Below, piece after piece: positions 45,868 through 54,149 of a stretch of DNA of 64,000 nucleotides (its first letter is position 1; each line of letters opens with the position of its first letter). This DNA comes from Liolophura sinensis (taxonomy: Eukaryota; Mollusca; Polyplacophora; Chitonida; Chitonidae), in assembly GCF_032854445.1 (NCBI RefSeq), contig NC_088302.1, positions 6,445,338-6,509,337 of the forward strand, in the 5' to 3' direction. The notes under the pieces are model-generated. The model was not told where the DNA came from. It worked only from the letters and a program-made list of their open reading frames with translations, and searched no databases. The position numbers were made by a program, and so were the translations under genes.

Positions 45868-46342
45868 CAGTGGTCAGCGCCATGGTTAACGGTGCTAAGT
45901 ACTTACCATAGCAGTAGTATAGCCAGCAGCTAGCACTGCTAAGCGTCTGTTCAACAAATGGGTCGGTGGCGAGCTGTGCCATGAGCATTGGTCGATTCTC
46001 GGGTGGGATTGGTAGGCGCCAGCTGGCCGCCCTTACATATGATCTCAAGAACATACCTCCGAGACCGTTAACCATCCGCGCACCGAGCTTAGCCTCACAC
46101 TGGGAGTACAGCCTTTCAACGTCTTCGTCGCTCATGACGTCGGTCTCAGCGGCTGTTACGTCTTTTCCCAGATATCGCTTGGCCTGCCCACCCACCGCAA
46201 GTGCCGCCAGCCTATCCCTGAGCTGCCGTGCATCATCTTGTTGGCTGGGGTCGGGCTGTTGGCTGAGGCCGGGCTGTTGGCTGAGGCCGGGCTCCTCTTC
46301 TGCGCCCAGAATCTCGTCTATTATAAGCTTGTCGGTATCCAT
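45740..46342 (-). CDS. Conserved Polinton protein of unknown function, 200 aa
   Basis: Intact from ATG 46342. Tandem 'GLSQQPGLSQQPDPSQQ' repeats at residues ~18-36 (the DNA repeat is visible at 46255-46300). A globular region follows ('KRYLGKDVTAAE', 'DEDVERLYSQCEAKLG', 'DPFVEQTLSSASCWLYYCYG', 'LAPLTMALTTVEHC'). The C-terminus overlaps the next gene by ~128 bases. Mostly helical by composition; no known fold recognised. Confidence 0.65.
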   Translation of the reverse strand: MDTDKLIIDEILGAEEEPGLSQQPGLSQQPDPSQQDDARQLRDRLAALAVGGQAKRYLGKDVTAAETDVMSDEDVERLYSQCEAKLGARMVNGLGGMFLRSYVRAASWRLPIPPENRPMLMAQLATDPFVEQTLSSASCWLYYCYGKYLAPLTMALTTVEHCSFEHHCCPRNEPYDPEEHGYNESRRLEGSGEGDSGFFE

Positions 46343-46368
46343 GCTTCATTGGAAAGGGGCGCCTACGT

Positions 46369-46984
46369 CTAATATATAATCTTAGATGTGCCTCGCGTAT
46401 CAGTCATTAGCAGGAGGTTAGAATGCGGATTGTTCTTGAGCTTCTGTCGACCCTCTGCCTTTTCGCTCTCGGCCTCGATGATGTGGTTCTCCTCCAGGCA
46501 TTCGTTGAACGAGTGCCGATCTTTGCAGTGGAATAAAGCCACCCACCTTGTTTGCTCGCAAAAGTCTTTGAGGACGGCGTTGTATTTCCGAGTGAGGACC
46601 CAGACGCTTTGCTTTGCATGACGGCCCGAGAAAGCCATGAATGACAGCATTTTTTGTTTCTTCTTCATCGCCTCCAACGCGCTACAATCATCGATGATGT
46701 ATAGGGTGGGCTCCCCATCAAAAAAATCTGTAGAAAGCTCTCAGACAGTCGTTGAGCCATTCGCCGGGGTCAAGTCAATAAACCTCAGGGTCAGACAGTA
46801 TCCATCGCCGCCGGTACGGCTCGTTATGCTTAAGAGTGGGGCACAGGATCACAATGTGATGAAAGAAACCGCGGAAAAAGCCCTCAAGCAGATCCAGCAC
46901 AAAGACTGTTTTGCCGCAGTTCGTCTGCCCACAGATAATCGCGCAGTGGGCGTCATGAATAAAGCGCACTAACGAATCTACCAT
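46369..46984 (-). pseudogene. FtsK/HerA-type genome-packaging ATPase, one in-frame stop
   Basis: ATG 46984. Walker A 'GQTNCGKT' at residues 19-26, then 'HHIVILCPTLKHNEPYRRR'. An in-frame TGA (46775-46777) is followed in the same frame by 'EWLNDCLRAFYRFFDG' and Walker B 'TLYIIDDCSA' (~46688-46708), then 'LSFMAFSGRHAKQSVWVLT' (arginine-finger/sensor region) and 'YNAVLKDFCEQTRWVALFHC'. Compact size (~205 codons) fits the Polinton ATPases that pump DNA into capsids. The stop predicts loss of function. It overlaps the capsid gene end by 32 bases. Confidence 0.88.
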
Positions 46985-48168
46985 TCTGGATGTACAGCTT
47001 TGCGTCCATGATCACATATAGATATACGTTCGACACGCCGGGATCTGCTTTCTCTTTTGTCACCTGTATCGTAATCCCCTCGCTGGCGTTTAGAACGCGC
47101 CTCCCACTGGCATGCAGCTCGTCATCGTCGCTTGGCCGAAGGTCAAGCCAGAAGGCGTGCTTGTGCGTCAAGAACTGTTCCAGGGAGACGTCTGCCAGGC
47201 CTAAGTCTTTAACAACCATGGCCACCTCAGTGTCCTGCTTCCGTAGGGGTGAGCTGGCGAAGAACCTCTGGACCTCGCCCCACTGCTGGTACGCCCGCAT
47301 GCCCTGGCTGTACAGCTGATTGGGGACCCCTTCTATTGTGACTTCTACTTTGGTGATCTTCGGGTTGTAGAAGGATTCCGACCTCCTATTCCACGGGGTT
47401 CCTTTAGTCTCGAACAGCATGAGGATGCCCTTCATTGCTCTCGCGGGCGTGTTCAGGTTTATGTTCCAGAGAGTATCAGACTTGTCCTTCACAAACTTTC
47501 GGTGGCGGAGGACGCGATCATACAGAATGGAGACGCCCCCGGCAAACTGGGTGCGAATCTGTCTAGCGAGCTCCTCTTCGGTGACCATATCCAACTCCAG
47601 GCTGATGTTGTCGATAGTGTAAGACGCGTCGGCAATGGTAGAATGGCATGTGGCTATCTAGAAGCTCAAAGTCTAGCGGGATGTGGAACCTGCTGCCAAA
47701 GGGGCGAGCGATGGCTTTTTCTCCAGCATCGTCGTCACTTGCGTCCTCCGCTTTGACTCGAAGTTTAAGCATGTTTTCGCTGCCGATGCCTTGGTAGGCG
47801 GCATTCTGCCGTTCGTTTTTGGTCAGCCATAATTCGCCGTAGCAATGAAACACATCAGAGTCGTCGATGAACATTACCTCATTCCCACTGATTCTGATCG
47901 TGGTTTTCTTGACTACTGCGCGTCCGAGATTCCCGACCACTGTGGCGTTCGTGTCGGATGAATTGATCGTGATCGAGAAGGCCAAGCGCACGGTACCGGG
48001 CACAATGACGTCATTTGCGCCGAGGTTGGGGAAGCGGACCAAGAGTTGTTGATTCTGGTCGATCGTACTTGGGTTGTTGGTGACGACCAAGGACTGCCGT
48101 ACACCTTGATCCCCGAGAGCCTTACGGAGTGTTCTGAAGGGGTTTAGCCTGTGTCCGTATGCATCCAT
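46953..48168 (-). pseudogene. Major capsid protein (double jelly-roll hexon), frameshifted
   Basis: ATG 48168. First jelly-roll half: 'SLVVTNNPSTIDQNQQLLVR', 'VIVPGTVRLAFSITINSSD', 'NLGRAVVKKTTIRISGNEV', 'DDSDVFHCYGELWLTKNERQ', up to 'LLDSHMPFY'. After a shift near 47645, 'ISLELDMVTEEELARQIRTQ', 'DTLWNINLNTPARAMKGILM', 'SQGMRAYQQWGEV', 'FWLDLRPSDDDELHASGRR' and 'SNVYLYVIMDAKLYIQNGR'. The junction is abrupt, so a short deletion rather than a single-base slip is likely. About 405 codons remain. Forms the icosahedral shell in the family. Confidence 0.88.
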
Positions 48169-48193
48169 TGTTGTATTGAAGGCATACCTTGCA

Positions 48194-48781
48194 ATGTTCA
48201 ATACGAAGATTATGGCAGACATTGCCATTGGTGACCAGGCGTTCGACGACGCCCAAGAGGACAACATCGACGGCGAGCAGACCACTCTCCGTGCAGGTGG
48301 TGATGTTCCCGAGCAACAAAGCCGGGATGCGACCGCCAGAAACCTTCAACAAGAGCTGACGCAGGCCGCCGTGAATGATTATTACGATGCCTTGGCGAAG
48401 GCGGATCCCAGCCTTACCCACCTCTTTCGCGATTACACGAAGTTTGAGGTAGTCCAAGGGCGCCTGCGACTCGTGGCCCATCCCAATCTTGACATCATCA
48501 ACAAACGAACAGGTGAACTTCTAGCCCTCTCAACAGTCGCCACTAAATTGGGGGTTAATGTTGTTAGGGGGGAAGGGGGGCTGGGCTTTATAGATTGGAA
48601 AAGCAAAAGCAAAGAACAGACATCGTTGCATCCGGCAGCAGTCGCAGCCCTGGAGACAGCTAGTTCAGAAGTCGGTGCCGCAGCCGGCGAGGCAGATACC
48701 ATGGAGCTGGAGGATTTAAACCAACCAGCGAAAAAGGCCACTGATGCTGTCCACACACCGGAAAACAAGCTTGACGGATAG
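48194..48781 (+). CDS. Conserved Polinton protein, unknown, head-to-head with capsid gene
   Basis: Intact. ATG 48194 (alternative 48212) lies 25-43 bp from the capsid start on the other strand. N-terminus acidic/Gln-rich; a core of 'YYDALAKADPSLTHLFRDYT', 'FEVVQGRLRLVAHPNLDIIN' and 'TGELLALSTVATKLGVN' resembles a small alpha/beta domain. Acidic Ala/Glu-rich tail. The 3' end overlaps the next gene by 38 bases. Function unknown; possibly core or scaffold. Confidence 0.6.
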   Translation: MFNTKIMADIAIGDQAFDDAQEDNIDGEQTTLRAGGDVPEQQSRDATARNLQQELTQAAVNDYYDALAKADPSLTHLFRDYTKFEVVQGRLRLVAHPNLDIINKRTGELLALSTVATKLGVNVVRGEGGLGFIDWKSKSKEQTSLHPAAVAALETASSEVGAAAGEADTMELEDLNQPAKKATDAVHTPENKLDG

Positions 48782-49526
48782 TGAGGTCGGGCGGGCTCTT
48801 GAAACGATAAACGACCCTCCTCTTCCCATGCGAGAACTTCTGGGGCTTGACAAGGCACTGCAGACCTCGGAAGGCGAACACGCGAATAACCTCGCCAAAC
48901 TGTCAAGTCTCGATAAGGACATCGCAAAACAAAAACAGAAGTTGGAGGAGGCCACTGATGAATTCTCCCGGCACCGGATCGCAGAACGGATAAGGAATCT
49001 CGAGGGCTAGAGGGTGGCCCGGCTCGAAGCAGCCTCTTTAACTGGCGAAGCCCTGCGCACGGAAATACGCCGCATCAAGCAGACGATCGATCGCATCCTA
49101 CACAAGGATACGACTCTGGCCGAGCGCGTCCGCACCCTTTTCCGGGAGCAGGGAATAACCGTGGTCTCCATTCTCACGGCAATTAGGATGGCAATCTTGA
49201 CACTGGGGCTAGCGATAAAGTTGCCGCTGACTGGCCGGTCCGACGGGGGCATCCAGCCAACACCACCTCCATCCGACGGGCGTGGTCTTAAAGAATGGGT
49301 AAAAAGGCATCTCCAGTCCCAGACGCGCGCCGTTGGCAAGCTGGCTGGGAAGGTTGCCGCTGCGATTCCGGGTATTCTTGGCAGTATCGTGTCCTGGCTA
49401 CTGAACTTTCTCGGGAAAGCGGCTGGGTGGCTGGCCGATAATGTCTGGGCTCCAGTTGTCGCAGTAGGTGGCCTAATGCTTGTGGTTGTTCGCAAGTATT
49501 TAACGCATAGTCCACAGGAGCAGTAA
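48744..49526 (+). pseudogene. Coiled-coil plus membrane protein, one in-frame stop
   Basis: ATG 48744; an N-terminal coiled coil (residues ~40-88, 'NNLAKLSSLDKDIAKQKQK'), then TAG at 49008-49010, then the same frame goes on with 'ALRTEIRRIKQTIDRILHKD' and 'TTLAERVRTLFREQG'. Membrane segments are 'ITVVSILTAIRMAILTLGLA' and, C-terminally, 'GILGSIVSWLLNFLGKAAGW' and 'NVWAPVVAVGGLMLVVV'. A candidate virion membrane or entry-related protein by layout only. Its end overlaps the convergent gene by 27 bases. Confidence 0.6.
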
Positions 49527-50756
49527 GCCGATACCAGCCCCAGCGACGACGATGGCTGTCTTCTCCGCATCGTGATTCTTTTCCTTTGGAAATAGGGGTT
49601 CTTGTTTTCTTCCGGCGGTTGCAACATGCTGAATGCGCGCGGTGGGTGAAGGGAAGCTTTCTTGTGGCTCAACGATCAAGTGGGAAGGTGCGCGATTGTG
49701 CAAAGTGGGCGGCACTTTAGCGTTCACACCCTCATTGGCGCCTAGCTTCTGGTCCTCTGTGGCCACGACGATTTTGTTGTTGTAGTTCGCCACATGGACC
49801 ATCTGCAGAAGCATGTCGCTGGGGGCCATATATACGCCTATGCCATACACAAAGTCTACAACGCTCCCGTCATACTGTAGCACGTCCTGGTAGCGTTTGA
49901 TTGCAGACGGAAGGTCGATCGGAGAGGAAATGGCGTCTTCAACGTTCGCGGCAAACTGATTTTGCGCGTCGAAGGCTGTGCCCGTGCCTAGAATACGCGC
50001 CCTTGTTTGCGCTTGGGCCCCTAAAACAAACCACACGTATGTCAGGATGGAATCGTTTAGGCGCTCTACGCCCGGCTGCGTGAATCCTTGGGATTTGTCG
50101 ACAATGAACGCCGCCCAAGCCTCCTCGGCGTCCTGCTGGATGTACTCGACGTGGAGCGCTGTAGGCTTTCTAGAGAACGACATGCTGCTCGGATCGAAGG
50201 TCCCATCGCTAATGGAGCTGTAGTCCGTTCTCGTGACATAGTAATATGCCACTCCGAGGCCGTGATTCACCCCCCTGCGCCTCCAGTCTGTGTGCGCATC
50301 TACGCGGAACTCCCTACAAATCCTCTCATAGGCCCTCTCGTCGTAGGGGTTTTGAATGTCGCCCACGCTCTGTCTTGCGGCAGGGATCTCTTCCAAGATC
50401 CGCCTAACTTGGTAATACACATGGAACGTGTACAGGGCCCTTATTCGTTGGTCGGGGGCGAGATGATGGTCTTTTGCAGAGACGCCACAGCCCGTGGTTG
50501 CGCACCAGCCCGCGAAGTTCACTTGGTTCTGCCACAACTGCTTAGGATTGGTGTTCCAGGCCCGAACAATTTTATTGTCGGTTATCTTTGGCAGCCGGTA
50601 CTTCGCCAACAAATCTGTGAACTGGACTGGAAAGGCCTTCTTTTCATCGATGTAGATGTCAAATCGCGTGAGCTGCTCTGCGTGGGTTTGGATACTATGA
50701 AATGCCCCGGCCTTGTAAGTGGCCTCTCTATTGAACCGGTAAACCTCGCTGTCCAT
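49500..50756 (-). CDS. Large intact Polinton protein with C-terminal membrane anchor
   Basis: About 418 codons from ATG 50756 (50774 is a second in-frame ATG that would overlap the divergent gene's start). The largest gene without a stop in the cassette. 'HAEQLTRFDIYIDEKKAFPV', 'NPKQLWQNQVNFAGWCATTG' and 'DERAYERICREFRVDAHTDW' are its most distinctive blocks. It ends with a Pro/Ser-rich linker and one helix 'TAIVVAGAGIGLLLLWTM'. Type I-like tail-anchored topology suggests a virion surface or membrane protein, but this is inference; no known fold recognised. Confidence 0.75.
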   Translation of the reverse strand: MDSEVYRFNREATYKAGAFHSIQTHAEQLTRFDIYIDEKKAFPVQFTDLLAKYRLPKITDNKIVRAWNTNPKQLWQNQVNFAGWCATTGCGVSAKDHHLAPDQRIRALYTFHVYYQVRRILEEIPAARQSVGDIQNPYDERAYERICREFRVDAHTDWRRRGVNHGLGVAYYYVTRTDYSSISDGTFDPSSMSFSRKPTALHVEYIQQDAEEAWAAFIVDKSQGFTQPGVERLNDSILTYVWFVLGAQAQTRARILGTGTAFDAQNQFAANVEDAISSPIDLPSAIKRYQDVLQYDGSVVDFVYGIGVYMAPSDMLLQMVHVANYNNKIVVATEDQKLGANEGVNAKVPPTLHNRAPSHLIVEPQESFPSPTARIQHVATAGRKQEPLFPKEKNHDAEKTAIVVAGAGIGLLLLWTMR

Positions 50757-50766
50757 CGTTGCTAAG

Positions 50767-51426
50767 ATGTTCATCACATTGACTGACATTCTAAATGGGG
50801 CACAGCACACGCTGCCTCATGCCCTTAACAACCTCGACGGCCGCCTTAAAAACGCTCTTCGCGAGATAAAATTCTACCCAACCTGGGTGAATATTCCCTC
50901 CGGAGTGAGCTTCTTGCTTGAGGGCAAACGTGTTGAAGTGTCGACGAGCTACTACAATGTCTGTACGCTGGACAAGGACATATTCCGCCTACATCGGGTT
51001 TCTCTGGGATTGAATGAAGCCACGGGCCGCTTAGTCCTTACCCTCCCTAGAAATGCCTTTATAATACTCCAAGAGCTTGCCCCCATCTTGGGGTTCTCCA
51101 ACGGGATGACGCCCATAGGGGGGGCTGTGGAGTGTGAAAAGCTACCTAACTTGGTCTCACACAAAGAAGTCTTCGTGCATTTAGATGAACTGAGCACCTC
51201 AGAAAACTTGAGAATAAACTCAGATTTCGGTGGCGGTTCCACACTACTTGAAGTCATCGCCGTGACTGGTGAAGGGATTAACTGCGAGAAGACGGTTTCA
51301 TTTCCCAACCTACAGTACATAACCTTACGCGCCGACTATATAACGCACTTGACCGTGGCGCTTTTAGACAAAGACGGCAAGTATATGAGTGTAGGGTACC
51401 TTAGTGCTACCCTAGAAATACAATAA
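50767..51426 (+). CDS. Beta-rich Polinton protein, possible minor capsid component
   Basis: Intact, 219 codons, ATG 50767, 10 bp from the divergent ATG at 50756. Alternating hydrophobic strands ('REIKFYPTWVNIPSG', 'STSYYNVCTLDKDIF', 'GRLVLTLPRNAFIILQEL', 'FPNLQYITLRADYITHLTVA', 'YLSATLEI') suggest a single beta-sandwich. By size and place it could be the penton-type minor capsid protein that Polintons normally encode. This is an inference that needs structure prediction. Confidence 0.6.
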   Translation: MFITLTDILNGAQHTLPHALNNLDGRLKNALREIKFYPTWVNIPSGVSFLLEGKRVEVSTSYYNVCTLDKDIFRLHRVSLGLNEATGRLVLTLPRNAFIILQELAPILGFSNGMTPIGGAVECEKLPNLVSHKEVFVHLDELSTSENLRINSDFGGGSTLLEVIAVTGEGINCEKTVSFPNLQYITLRADYITHLTVALLDKDGKYMSVGYLSATLEIQ

Positions 51427-51658
51427 GTATGGTGGACGCAGCCGGTCCCAGGTCTGCGTGCCTCTCTTTAAGCGACTTGGCGATGTGTCGGTGTTCGAAC
51501 TTCCAGGCCAGAAGGGTAAAATCTACGCCTTCCAGTTTCAAAGTGGCAAGTACAACCGCAAAAAGATTGCGGGGGTCAAGCAGAACCTGCCACGTTTGAT
51601 TCCCTTCAAGATGTCTCATCCACTGCAGAGCAAGAGCGCAGGTCGCCGTCTGAGGTGA
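51416..51658 (+). CDS. Small basic Polinton protein without an in-frame ATG
   Basis: The frame opens after a stop at 51413-51415 and reads 'GGRSRSQVC', then 'LFKRLGDVSVFELPGQKGKI', 'YAFQFQSGKYNRKKIAG' and 'SHPLQSKSAGRRLR'. Strongly basic. The only candidate start in place is GTG 51458; an ATG at 51429 is in another frame, so the N-terminus is probably damaged. Arg-rich small proteins of this kind may condense DNA in the virion; unproven. Confidence 0.5.
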   Translation, partial: KYNKYGGRSRSQVCVPLFKRLGDVSVFELPGQKGKIYAFQFQSGKYNRKKIAGVKQNLPRLIPFKMSHPLQSKSAGRRLR

Positions 51659-52254
51659 TTGAAGATCAAAAACTCTCATTAATTCGCTTTGAAGACCGCT
51701 TTGTTCTTACCAGAGCTCGCGACCCCGATTGGTTGATAGATGTGAAGGTGACCCCGATGTCGGTCCAGGCCACTGGGGTCGGTGTGAAAAAAGTTTTCAA
51801 CTCCGGAGCCTCTTTCGTGTCGTACGTACCAACCAGCGCCTGTCATATAGCTATGGAAGGAGGAGGTTACTTCACACTAACTGCGGCGCCGGGTGTAGAG
51901 ACCGCGCGTCTTGACGCGCAAGCCGTGTCTATGGCCATACTACGAATAAACCCTGGATATATACTTATCTTCAACATCATTCTTGGCGCGGCCTCTCAGC
52001 GCCGTTCCTCCATGATTACCGGGTTGAAACTAAAGTGGCCTGCAGAGCACGATGGAAAGGAGCTCAGGCTTATGATCAAATTACCGGCCCAGGGCGACCC
52101 AGTCATCCGGAGCTCTCTCGAGAATATACGGGTCTTTGCAGGGGGCGTTTTCAATCTCAATGAAATCTATTTAGAGTCCGGTATAAGGCTTCGCCACTTT
52201 CGTGTTAGTAGTCGCGAGGACGATTTAGAGTTTACCGACGTTATTGATTCGTAG
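51655..52254 (+). CDS. Conserved Polinton protein, unknown, GTG at expected start
   Basis: About 199 codons, beta-rich: 'SLIRFEDRFVLTRARDPDWL', 'KKVFNSGASFVSYVPTSACH', 'VSMAILRINPGYILIFNIIL', 'RRSSMITGLKLKWPAEHDGK', 'GGVFNLNEIYLESGIRLRHF'. No ATG at the start, where GTG 51655 overlaps the previous stop; this may be a mutated ATG. It ends DVIDS-stop, overlapping the next frame by 11 bases. Confidence 0.55.
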   Translation: MIEDQKLSLIRFEDRFVLTRARDPDWLIDVKVTPMSVQATGVGVKKVFNSGASFVSYVPTSACHIAMEGGGYFTLTAAPGVETARLDAQAVSMAILRINPGYILIFNIILGAASQRRSSMITGLKLKWPAEHDGKELRLMIKLPAQGDPVIRSSLENIRVFAGGVFNLNEIYLESGIRLRHFRVSSREDDLEFTDVIDS

Positions 52255-52967
52255 GACGGACAATGTGGGACGACTGTACCCGGCGATCACGGATGAAAAC
52301 CCCTTGCCGCCGGTGCCGACGATTACGGATGACCATCCCTTCGCCCCGACCGCGCCGACGATTGTGGTTGAAAACCCCTTGGCCCCGACCGCGCCGCCGG
52401 AGAGCGTGGCGCACGCCCATCGTCTGATCGTCAGTGAAATACAGAATCAGCTTGAATCTGAGCGAGATCTCCGTCGGGCTTTGTACAAAACGTACCGGCG
52501 CGATGTCTTAGCCGCCGAGGCCATTGATTCGGCCATGCTCACGCCCGGTTTGGGACTAGGGGTTGCAGGCGTGGGACTACTCACAACAATAATTGCAGCC
52601 CCTGCTGTCTTGGCCTTGGAAGCTGCGGCCCTAGCTTGCGGTGTCTTAAATATCGCCGGAAAATTCGTTAGCCGCCGACTTCACGCAAAGGCCAAGAAAC
52701 ATAACGATATACGGCTGTTGGCTGAGGCCAAACTTAACAGCATACGTGCGCAGGTATCTACGGCATTATCTGATGGGGTTATTTCGGACGTAGAGTTCAA
52801 GCAAGTCGTTCAGGAGCTCAAGAACTACTTTGATCTGAAGCAGGAGATACGCGCTGTCTCGTAAGGCATTCAACGCCATAGAGATCGATGAAAGCACGAA
52901 AAAACAGCTTATAGATCGCGGCCGAAAACTAGCTCGGCAAGAGCTGAAAAACGCTTTTTCCGAATGA
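52244..52967 (+). pseudogene. Protein with membrane hairpin and N-terminal Pro repeats, frameshifted
   Basis: N-terminal ~13-residue Pro-rich repeats (residues ~14-52), then 'SVAHAHRLIVSEIQNQLESE' (helix), 'LTPGLGLGVAGVGLLTTIIA' and 'APAVLALEAAALACGVLNIA' (membrane hairpin), then 'VEFKQVVQELKNYFDL'. A shift near 52855 moves the end into another frame, which reads about 35 more codons ('DESTKKQLIDRGRKLARQEL') to a TGA at 52965-52967. No ATG before codon ~98; TTG 52244 is only the frame edge. Resembles two-helix membrane proteins with flanking coils; function unknown. Confidence 0.55.
52290..52395 (+). repeat. ~42-bp in-frame minisatellite
   Basis: About 2.7 units of 'gacgattacggatgaccatc'-type sequence plus 'ccccgaccgcgcc', encoding the Pro-rich repeats of the membrane-hairpin protein. 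Confidence 0.75.
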
Positions 52968-53861
52968 TGTTCTGGGGAGGTGCCCAGGGGGAACATGTTT
53001 GGAACCAGGGCAACCCCCATGCTATGTCTCGAGAGCCCAGGGTGTAAAATCTGCCCAGTGTGGGGCTCGAACCCATGGTCCAAAAAAGCAAAAGGCCTGG
53101 TTTATAGCTCAACCTGTTACCAATTAATCACCACCCTAACGGCGGCCTCCGGATTTTTTGCGCTAGCGACCCGCCGTTAGGGGGGTTAATTGGCGCTGAC
53201 ACATCCCACCACCCTTGGGCCATCTACAACACCCCTTGGTAAGGTCTCTCTGCCTCCGAATCTGTCGAAAGTTGCAGAGGTTCCTTAGAAGTGCGTAGAG
53301 CCCGGCGTATACTACATATACAGGAGACCAAATCCGGATTTGAGCTAGCAAACATCCCCTTATATACGCAGTATATGAATACACCCCTTACATACAACGC
53401 CTTTCCCACCTTCGTCAGCCGACTGAGCTATATCCCAGACCCACGAAACATAGGCTAAATTGGAAGGACTTTTCCGCATAAACACAATATCTCCAATCCT
53501 CCTAAAAATACTGGATCTTATCAAACAAGACACGCTGAAAAAGACTGTCACATTTATTTTTCATAAAAATCCGTAGTTTAAGCCTTATCCTGGGGAGAAA
53601 ATCAGCTGAATCACCCTGTTGTGCAACAGATCCAGCCTACATATAGGCTATATGCCTTATCTGTTAAATGCCAACTAGGTCGCCTCATATCAATGTGTGT
53701 GTGTAGGCTAGACTTGTAAATAATCGTGTACGCCTTGGCTGGAGAGGCGCCCAAGGGGGGGGGGGGGGGCTCTATTTGTTCTGGGAAGGGCCCCATGGCG
53801 AGGGTGGGCCAGAACCTATAGTGTGTATACGCCTCGAGATGGGGCTGGGAGCCCCTATTTG
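52968..53861 (-). other. Non-coding segment with two tRNA-like promoter box pairs
   Basis: No gene between the last cassette gene and the inverted arm. On the minus strand 'atatagctcagtcggctga' (53408-53430) is a good tRNA A-box context, with 'agctcaaatcc' (53335-53345) as a candidate B box ~85 bp on. A second B box 'gggttcgagcccc' lies at 53060-53075 with a weaker A-like 'gattaattggtaaca' before it. Likely SINE or tRNA fragments inserted in or next to the element. A run of 13 G is at 53757-53769. Confidence 0.4.
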
Positions 53862-54146
53862 CCAGGTCGCCCCGTTGGACTTAATGAGCGGAAGATCCCC
53901 GAGGGTGTTGGTGTTCGTTATCTCTGTCAGCCTGGAGAGCTGGAGGGTGGCCTCCGTCGCGCGACTGATCCTGTGTGGTCTCTAGAGATATATCGGCTGG
54001 GGCGCTCTGTCACAAAGCCTAATGAGCCCGTGCTGTACTATCTAGACGATACGTCGGATGGCCCGCGACGGGGCTTCGTTCGTGAGGAGCTGCTTATAGT
54101 GCCTCCCGATACTCAGCTTCCCCCGGATGGGGTTCTACAGCGCTAG
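53862..54146 (+). pseudogene. Integrase C-terminal fragment, copy B
   Basis: Last ~95 codons of the integrase ('PVGLNERKIPEGVGVRYLCQ' to 'LPPDGVLQR'), inverted relative to copy A and cut off at its 5' side where the repeat arm begins. It lacks the whole catalytic core. Three bases separate its stop from the polymerase copy B stop. Confidence 0.9.
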
Positions 54147-54149
54147 TAG

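Noticed and set aside
43826-46990. Plus-strand frames of 60-190 codons opposite the integrase, ATPase and small minus genes
   Set aside because: They lie antisense to recognisable genes in GC-rich DNA and show no motifs; shadows.
50088-50765. 225-codon plus-strand frame
   Set aside because: Antisense shadow of the intact 418-codon minus gene; no independent motif.
53776-53985. Plus-strand frame starting upstream of the integrase fragment
   Set aside because: Out of frame with the integrase tail, overlapping a poly-G tract and the repeat junction; chance.
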